From an uncultured Collinsella sp. (lineage in GTDB: Bacteria > Actinomycetota > Coriobacteriia > Coriobacteriales > Coriobacteriaceae): a stretch of DNA of 31,967 nt. Shown in pieces: positions 29,802 through 31,967 of this stretch; the stretch's first letter is position 1, and each line of letters starts with the position of its first letter. The notes under the pieces were generated by a model. That model was given only the letters and a program-made list of their open reading frames with translations. It had not been told where the DNA came from and did no database searches. The position numbers and the translations under genes are program-made. The DNA lies in NCBI GenBank assembly GCA_958413765.1, contig CATYVH010000019.1, forward strand, positions 1 through 31,967, given 5' to 3'.

Positions 29802-31967
29802 GGACCAGAGGAAGTCGCTGCGGGTGACGGTGGCGCCGATGGCGAAGGGCATGCAGGCGATGACCGGATACAGGTAGCGCATGTAGGTCGAGCCGTTGCA
29901 CGGACCAATTAGGCACACGGCGAGCACGCCCAACAGCGGCACCCAGATCGCCAGCGCACGCCATGAATGACGACGCAGCAGGTAGACCACCACGGCGATC
30001 ATGATCCACACATAGGTGGCCGAGCTCATGGTGAGCGAAATAAACGGAATGCGCTGCACCGCCACACGGTACAGATTGATCAGGTGGTCACACCAGCGCA
30101 CGACCTTGCTATCGACCGGATGGAAGTCGAAGTACTTGAGATTATCGGGGCGTGCCATAATCTCGGCACTGCGCGCCGTGCTGTAGACCCAGGCATCGCG
30201 CGCGCTCGGATAAAAATAACCATAGTAGTTATTGATAAGCGCCGAAATATAGCACTCGGGATCCTTTTTGAACATCTGCGCCCAGACCTCAAAATAGGCC
30301 TTGATGTCCTCCTGCGAGGCGTACTCGTTAAAGCAATTTTTGACGGAGTCCGACTTATCCGGGTTGTAGCGGCGGCCCAGGTTCTCGTACTTGAGCACGC
30401 GATCGATCACGGCGCGCTCCTCGTCGGTCACCAAACCGTCGCAGGGTGCCTCCACGATAGTGCCGTCCTCCTTTACCGTGGGGTTGACGCCCGAGTTGAG
30501 GCCGTCGTGCTTTTGGACGAAACGAGCCGTCTGTTGGAACGGAATCGAGAGGATTTCGCGCTTGGAACCAGGCGTGATGTCGTGCGCCGGCATAAAGACC
30601 TTGGTGAAGTACATATTAGAGGCAAGGCAGAGTGCGAGCACCGCGAGGACGCCAACCCAGCGGAAGCGCGGCGTGGCGCATGAGACCGCGGTGCCCGTCT
30701 GCTTAGCCGCACGACGAGCGACATGTACATCCCATGCGCAAAACGCCGCCGCGATTACGCATGCCGCCAGGGGAAACACCAGGCCTCCATTGCGCAAAAA
30801 CGTGGAACCCATGGCAGCCAGCGCAAGCAACAGCCAGTCGTGGCGCGCAAAGAGCACGGGGGCTTTCTCGCCCGCTCGCTCGACATTGGCATCACGACGG
30901 GGCAAGCCACATGCCACGAGCTTGACGGTCTGTATCAGCAGCACCAAAAACGCGTCGGCAAAGAGCACGTCTTTGGTGAGCAACGCCGCGTAGTTAGAGA
31001 ACATCGGCATAAACGCAAAGAACAGCAGGATCGTACCGCGAACCGGCAGGCTCACGCCCAGTTTGCGCAGCGACGAAATGGAATAGGCCATGCAGGCAGC
31101 CGTGATGACAAACTGAGCGCAGGTATAGATGATGAGGCCCGCGTTAGCGCTGTTGAACAGCGAAAGCCCCAGCTGAACGCACGAGCCGATAATGGCCGTG
31201 TGCACCACGGGATGGTGCCCGTTGAGCAGCACGTTGGGGTTGAGCAGGCGCAGGTAGTCGCTCGTGCCATTGGGATAGTTGAACCACTGGCGAATCTGCG
31301 CACCCGTATCTCCCATAAAAAGGCCGGGCAGCGAAGCGATGAGCGTGGGCGCCCAGGCGATCATAAGCACCAGGAAGGGCCCGGCAAAGGGATGGACCGA
31401 GAGCACGGCGTGAGCCACACGCCATACGCGGCCAAAGTGCGCTTCGGAAAACGGAATGCGCCGAGAGCTCAGCCAATCCAGGCACTCAAAAGCCAGATAG
31501 AAGGCCACGATCGCTAGGAGCATCCAGCCCGCGCCGCCAATCCAGGCGCAGATGATGCGGGCCTTGTCGCCAAGAACAATCTCGGCCGAGTCGATAAGGT
31601 CGTAGCTGCGGCCGAACACCATGCAGATGGCGAAAAACAGCGACGGCAGAATAATCGATGGGCGCCAGGTGTCGCCACGGCCAAAGAACACGTAGCGAAA
31701 CGGCAGCGTGAGCAGGCAGGCAAGCGCAAACAGCATGACCGCGTCGGTATGGCCGGCAAACGAGAGGAGCACCTCGTAGCACACGTACAGCATGCCCGAG
31801 GCTTTGGGGTCAATCGCCAAGACTGCGTTGCTCGACACCGGGGCGGGATCGATGGAAAACGCCGTGGTCGCCAACAGCGCGAGCAGAAATGCGATGAGCG
31901 TCTGCTTGGCGGGGTAGCGCTTAAACCAGACGATGCGGGCAGCGTCGCGCGCAGCCGTTGTGGAGAG
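29799..31967 (-). CDS. Large polytopic membrane protein, DUF6020-like; 5' end outside the window
   Basis: At least 722 residues with twelve or more hydrophobic segments and a large soluble loop (about 400-560 of the visible part), which contains GFYPSAR-like and SDSVKNCFNEYAS sequences. LLNPNVLLNGHHPVVH, FNYPNGTSDYLRLLNPN and GDTGAQIRQW resemble the extracytoplasmic first loop of GT-C-fold glycosyltransferase-like proteins such as DUF6020. The frame stays open to the last base of the window; the first possible in-frame start (TTG 31874) has no ribosome binding site and falls inside a membrane helix, so the gene is truncated by the window. A role in cell-surface glycan transfer is likely from family resemblance only. 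Confidence 0.75.
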   Translation of the reverse strand, partial: LSTTAARDAARIVWFKRYPAKQTLIAFLLALLATTAFSIDPAPVSSNAVLAIDPKASGMLYVCYEVLLSFAGHTDAVMLFALACLLTLPFRYVFFGRGDTWRPSIILPSLFFAICMVFGRSYDLIDSAEIVLGDKARIICAWIGGAGWMLLAIVAFYLAFECLDWLSSRRIPFSEAHFGRVWRVAHAVLSVHPFAGPFLVLMIAWAPTLIASLPGLFMGDTGAQIRQWFNYPNGTSDYLRLLNPNVLLNGHHPVVHTAIIGSCVQLGLSLFNSANAGLIIYTCAQFVITAACMAYSISSLRKLGVSLPVRGTILLFFAFMPMFSNYAALLTKDVLFADAFLVLLIQTVKLVACGLPRRDANVERAGEKAPVLFARHDWLLLALAAMGSTFLRNGGLVFPLAACVIAAAFCAWDVHVARRAAKQTGTAVSCATPRFRWVGVLAVLALCLASNMYFTKVFMPAHDITPGSKREILSIPFQQTARFVQKHDGLNSGVNPTVKEDGTIVEAPCDGLVTDEERAVIDRVLKYENLGRRYNPDKSDSVKNCFNEYASQEDIKAYFEVWAQMFKKDPECYISALINNYYGYFYPSARDAWVYSTARSAEIMARPDNLKYFDFHPVDSKVVRWCDHLINLYRVAVQRIPFISLTMSSATYVWIMIAVVVYLLRRHSWRALAIWVPLLGVLAVCLIGPCNGSTYMRYLYPVIACMPFAIGATVTRSDFLWS

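Overview
The window looks like chromosomal core DNA from a high-GC, anaerobic actinobacterium of the class Coriobacteriia, most likely Collinsella or a close relative. This rests on GC-rich coding sequence with strong Shine-Dalgarno sites, the mix of families (Asp23/AmaP/DUF2273 cell-envelope operon, YitT, fused two-domain EcfA, argCJBD) and a MurE without the DAP motif. It was judged by eye, not by a database search. Of 28 protein genes, 27 lie on the minus strand; only an M20 peptidase and a tRNA-Val are on plus. No phage, plasmid, insertion sequence with transposase, or CRISPR array is visible.

Layout, left to right. (1) 86-5615, minus: murE, a HAD phosphatase, murI, rph, rdgB and dtd, a cluster for cell wall, RNA processing and nucleotide or D-amino-acid quality control. 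(2) 5728-7608: asnB with its own terminator. (3) 7796-8664: tRNA-Val, then a non-coding tract with exactly 184-bp tandem repeats that each copy the tRNA 3' end and carry a terminator, then an AT-rich inverted-repeat element. (4) 8665-13554: argCJBD, from N-acetylglutamate to N-acetylornithine with acetyl recycling, behind a palindromic ARG-box pair. (5) 13812-18228: an FMN-riboswitch operon, ribU - fused ecfA1A2 - ecfT - two tandem FMN-binding split-barrel proteins, i.e. a flavin uptake and use unit. (6) 18460-20994: groES-groEL, bracketed by two very long imperfect palindromes (145 and 199 bp). (7) 21082-24351: a divergent pair, a YtcJ-like amidohydrolase and an M20 amidohydrolase. (8) 24492-26981: a zinc-ribbon membrane protein with a Pro-Glu tail, and a YitT-family transporter-like protein. 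(9) 27186-28661: amaP - DUF2273 - asp23 envelope operon. (10) 28828-31967: yebC and a large polytopic membrane protein cut by the window edge.

The coding genes are mostly familiar. The less expected material is non-coding: the tRNA-Val-derived tandem array whose middle terminator has swapped its stem sequence while keeping the pairing; giant hairpins on both sides of groESL; a 50-nt hairpin repeat (46/50 identical) ending exactly on the TAA stop codons of two unrelated genes; and an AT-rich element with 33-bp inverted arms. Among the genes, the FMN-riboswitch operon that joins a complete riboflavin ECF transporter to two FMN-binding paralogues is the most coherent functional unit.
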